Of a stretch of DNA of 8,456 bases, positions 6,718 through 8,456 are shown piece after piece. Positions within the stretch are counted from its first letter, which is position 1. Each line of letters begins with the position of its first letter. Source of the stretch: Chitinophagaceae bacterium (GTDB taxonomy: Bacteria > Bacteroidota > Bacteroidia > Chitinophagales > Chitinophagaceae); assembly GCA_019454915.1 (NCBI GenBank), contig JACFNM010000181.1:1-8456 (forward strand), read 5' to 3'. The position numbers were made by a program, and so were the translations under genes. Below the pieces are notes generated by a model. The model worked only from the letters and a program-made list of their open reading frames with translations. It had not been told where the DNA came from and ran no database searches.

Positions 6718-8121
6718 ATGAAAATAGCTTTTCATGGTGCTGCGCGCACCGTTACCGGATCCAAGCATTTGATATCTCTTAAAAACGGCAGGAAGGTGTT
6801 ATTGGATTGCGGAATGTTCCAGGGGTTAGGCAAGGATACTGATGTGCTGAACCGGCGATGGGGTTTTGAGCCTTCAGAAATTGATTATCTTGTTTTATCA
6901 CACGCCCATATTGACCACAGCGGTTTGATACCCAAAATCGTGAAGGATGGATTTAAGGGCAAGATCTTTTGTACGCCCGCAACGAGGGAGCTAACGAAAG
7001 TGCTTCTTGAAGATTCCGCGATCATCCAGGAAGACGAAGTGAAGTACATCAATAAGCGAAGAGCAGCTATGGGACAAGCTTATCTACAGCCTTTGTACAA
7101 TTTGGAAGAAGCAAGAAAGACTTTCGATTTTTTTGATACCGTAGATTATGGAAATTGGTTTACCATAGAACCGGGATTAGACCTGCTGTATACAGATGTG
7201 GGGCATATCATTGGCAGCGCCGCTGTGCATTTGAGGATAAAGGAAAATGATAAGATAACACAGATCAGTTTCAGCGGAGATGTTGGCAGGTACAGGGATG
7301 TGATTCTCCGGTCACCACAAAATTTTCCCCAGGCCGATTATATCATTTTAGAGTCTACCTATGGCAACAGTTTGCATGATCAACATACAACCACGCCGGA
7401 TCAATTGCTTCAATGGATAGAAAAGGCCTGCTTACAGAAAAAAGGGAAATTGATTGTGCCGGCATTCAGTGTGGGACGTACGCAGGAGATTTTGTTTGCC
7501 CTGAATCAATTGGAACTGGAGAGGAGGCTACCCGATTTGGATTATTTTGTGGATAGCCCGCTGAGCGTAAAAGCCACACAAATTATCAGGAATTATCCGC
7601 AATACTTCAATAATACGATTCAAAAGATATTGGAAACCGATCAGGATCCGTTTGGGTTCAAAGGGTTGAAGTTTATTCATAGCGTAGAGGACTCCAAATT
7701 GTTGAATTTCAGAAATGAACCCTGTGTGATTATTTCAGCCAGCGGCATGGCGGAAGGGGGCAGGGTGATGCACCATATCAGCAATACCGTTGAAAACAGC
7801 CGGAACACGATTTTATTTACCGGCTATTGCGAACCCCATTCCCTGGGCGGAAGGCTGATTGCAGGGGCGGAAGAAGTGTCTATATTTGGTGTTGATCATC
7901 AGGTAAATGCACAAATAGGGTCTATAAGAAGCATGAGTGCGCACGGTGATTATGAAGATTTGTCACAGTTTTTAGCCTGCCAGAACCCCCGAGATGTAAA
8001 AACACTCTTCCTGGTACACGGAGAATACGATGTGCAACAGGATTTTAAAAACCGGTTGCTGAAAAAGGATTTTATGGACGTACAAATACCCGAACTTCAT
8101 TTTGAAGTGGGTTTAGGTTAA
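6718..8121 (+). CDS. Beta-CASP metallo-beta-lactamase RNA nuclease
   Basis: This 467-residue cytoplasmic enzyme has the metallo-beta-lactamase fold with a beta-CASP insertion, as in the bacterial/archaeal CPSF73-like nucleases such as Thermus TTHA0252, which cut RNA using two zinc ions. Metal-site motifs are D30 (LLDCG), HAHIDH (62-67), H163 (GHIIGS) and D188 (SGDVG). The beta-CASP motifs are E212 (LESTYG, motif A), H409 (MSAHGD, motif B) and H434 (LVHGE, motif C). All key residues are present, so it should be active; the exact substrate in this lineage is unknown. The start is the ATG at 6718, giving the standard opening MKIAFHGAARTVTGS. A TTG at 6679 would add 13 atypical residues. A one-mismatch -7 sequence (TATTTTTA, 6691-6698) lies upstream. 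It is 101 nt after the PorE-like gene and 179 nt before secA. Confidence 0.93.
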   Translation: MKIAFHGAARTVTGSKHLISLKNGRKVLLDCGMFQGLGKDTDVLNRRWGFEPSEIDYLVLSHAHIDHSGLIPKIVKDGFKGKIFCTPATRELTKVLLEDSAIIQEDEVKYINKRRAAMGQAYLQPLYNLEEARKTFDFFDTVDYGNWFTIEPGLDLLYTDVGHIIGSAAVHLRIKENDKITQISFSGDVGRYRDVILRSPQNFPQADYIILESTYGNSLHDQHTTTPDQLLQWIEKACLQKKGKLIVPAFSVGRTQEILFALNQLELERRLPDLDYFVDSPLSVKATQIIRNYPQYFNNTIQKILETDQDPFGFKGLKFIHSVEDSKLLNFRNEPCVIISASGMAEGGRVMHHISNTVENSRNTILFTGYCEPHSLGGRLIAGAEEVSIFGVDHQVNAQIGSIRSMSAHGDYEDLSQFLACQNPRDVKTLFLVHGEYDVQQDFKNRLLKKDFMDVQIPELHFEVGLG

Positions 8122-8199
8122 GGGAATAATCCGGAGGTTACATGTAAAAATCGTCTCGTTAAGACCAATCTAAAATACCCGGCTCATTTTTAGTTTTCT

Positions 8200-8207
8200 T
8201 ACCTTTG
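8200..8207 (+). promoter_or_regulatory. Putative -7 promoter element of secA
   Basis: TACCTTTG, followed by CA, matches TAnnTTTG and shares the ten-base form TAnnTTTGCA with the thrS and infC promoters. Transcription would start near 8213, giving secA a leader of about 88 nt. No -33 TTTG is visible at the normal spacing. The leader contains a 20-codon open frame starting with ATG at 8224 and ending at TAA 8284-8286, 14 nt before secA. Confidence 0.5.
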
Positions 8208-8300
8208 CAAACTTACTGTCATTATGGCTGGTGTGAAAACAGCATTATTTTTGCCGGAAGGGAGTAGTAAAAAGATTATCTATTAATGCATTCTTAATTT

Positions 8301-8456
8301 ATGTTGCAATTTATTTCTAAAGTATTTGGCGGAAACAAATCTGAAAAAGATATAAAGAATATTTCACATTATGTAACGGAGATCAACCAGCATTTTAATG
8401 CTTATGCTTCGCTGAGTAATGATGAGCTGAGAGGCAAGACGAATGAATTCAAATCG
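8301..8456 (+). CDS. secA: Preprotein translocase ATPase SecA, 5' portion
   Basis: SecA is the ATPase that pushes unfolded preproteins through the SecYEG channel in the cytoplasmic membrane. Only the first 52 codons are present; the frame is open to the window edge. The visible N-terminus reads MLQFISKVFGGNKSEKDIKN and then a helical segment containing INQHF, YASLSNDELRGKTNEF. This is the N-terminal amphipathic helix and the conserved LSxxELRxKTxEF segment that opens SecA proteins, here in the form I recall from Bacteroidota. The Walker motifs and the C-terminal part lie outside the window. There is no Shine-Dalgarno sequence, and the upstream leader is A/T-rich. Identification is confident despite the short length because the helix pattern is distinctive. 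Confidence 0.92.
   Translation, partial: MLQFISKVFGGNKSEKDIKNISHYVTEINQHFNAYASLSNDELRGKTNEFKS

Noticed and set aside
8153..8165. Small hairpin GTCT-cgtta-AGAC after the nuclease gene
   Set aside because: It is a 4-bp stem with no T-tract directly behind it, too weak to call a terminator.
1..8456. Mobile elements, CRISPR arrays, phage or defence genes
   Set aside because: I looked for transposase or integrase motifs, regular spaced repeats and toxin-antitoxin pairs on both strands and saw none.

Overview
The window looks like ordinary chromosomal DNA from a member of the Bacteroidota, most likely the family Chitinophagaceae. Four observations point there. The IF3 and SecA N-termini resemble that lineage by recall. 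A TPR/PD40/carboxypeptidase-regulatory/OmpA envelope protein is present. The genes lack clear Shine-Dalgarno sequences. Several genes are preceded by the Bacteroidota-type -7 promoter element TAnnTTTG. GC content is moderate (mid-40s percent by eye), and there are no transposases, CRISPR arrays, tRNA or rRNA genes, or phage genes.

Layout, left to right. (1) The 3' end of a TPR-repeat protein gene, + strand, cut by the window edge. (2) A convergent minus-strand gene for an exported two-domain protein of unknown function with a long Pro/Lys/Thr/Ser linker. (3) Divergent from it, thrS (threonyl-tRNA synthetase), then infC (translation initiation factor IF3) with its own promoter and a structured leader of about 90 nt. 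The usual followers of infC, rpmI and rplT (L35 and L20), are absent. In their place is a 242-nt non-coding gap with a possible terminator. (4) A large periplasmic/outer-membrane protein with the domain order of the type IX secretion component PorE. (5) A beta-CASP metallo-beta-lactamase nuclease. (6) The first 52 codons of secA, preceded by a promoter and a leader of about 90 nt that contains a 20-codon open frame.

The + strand genes from thrS to secA are separated by 101 to 242 nt, and most have a plausible promoter of their own, so this looks like adjacent single-gene units rather than one operon. Themes are translation (thrS, infC), RNA turnover (the beta-CASP nuclease) and envelope/secretion (PorE-like protein, secA). 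I see no convincing undescribed system. The points most worth checking are the loss of the infC-rpmI-rplT string, the PorE-like protein without a lipobox, an altered threonine-site loop in ThrRS, the infC and secA leaders, and the uncharacterised exported protein.
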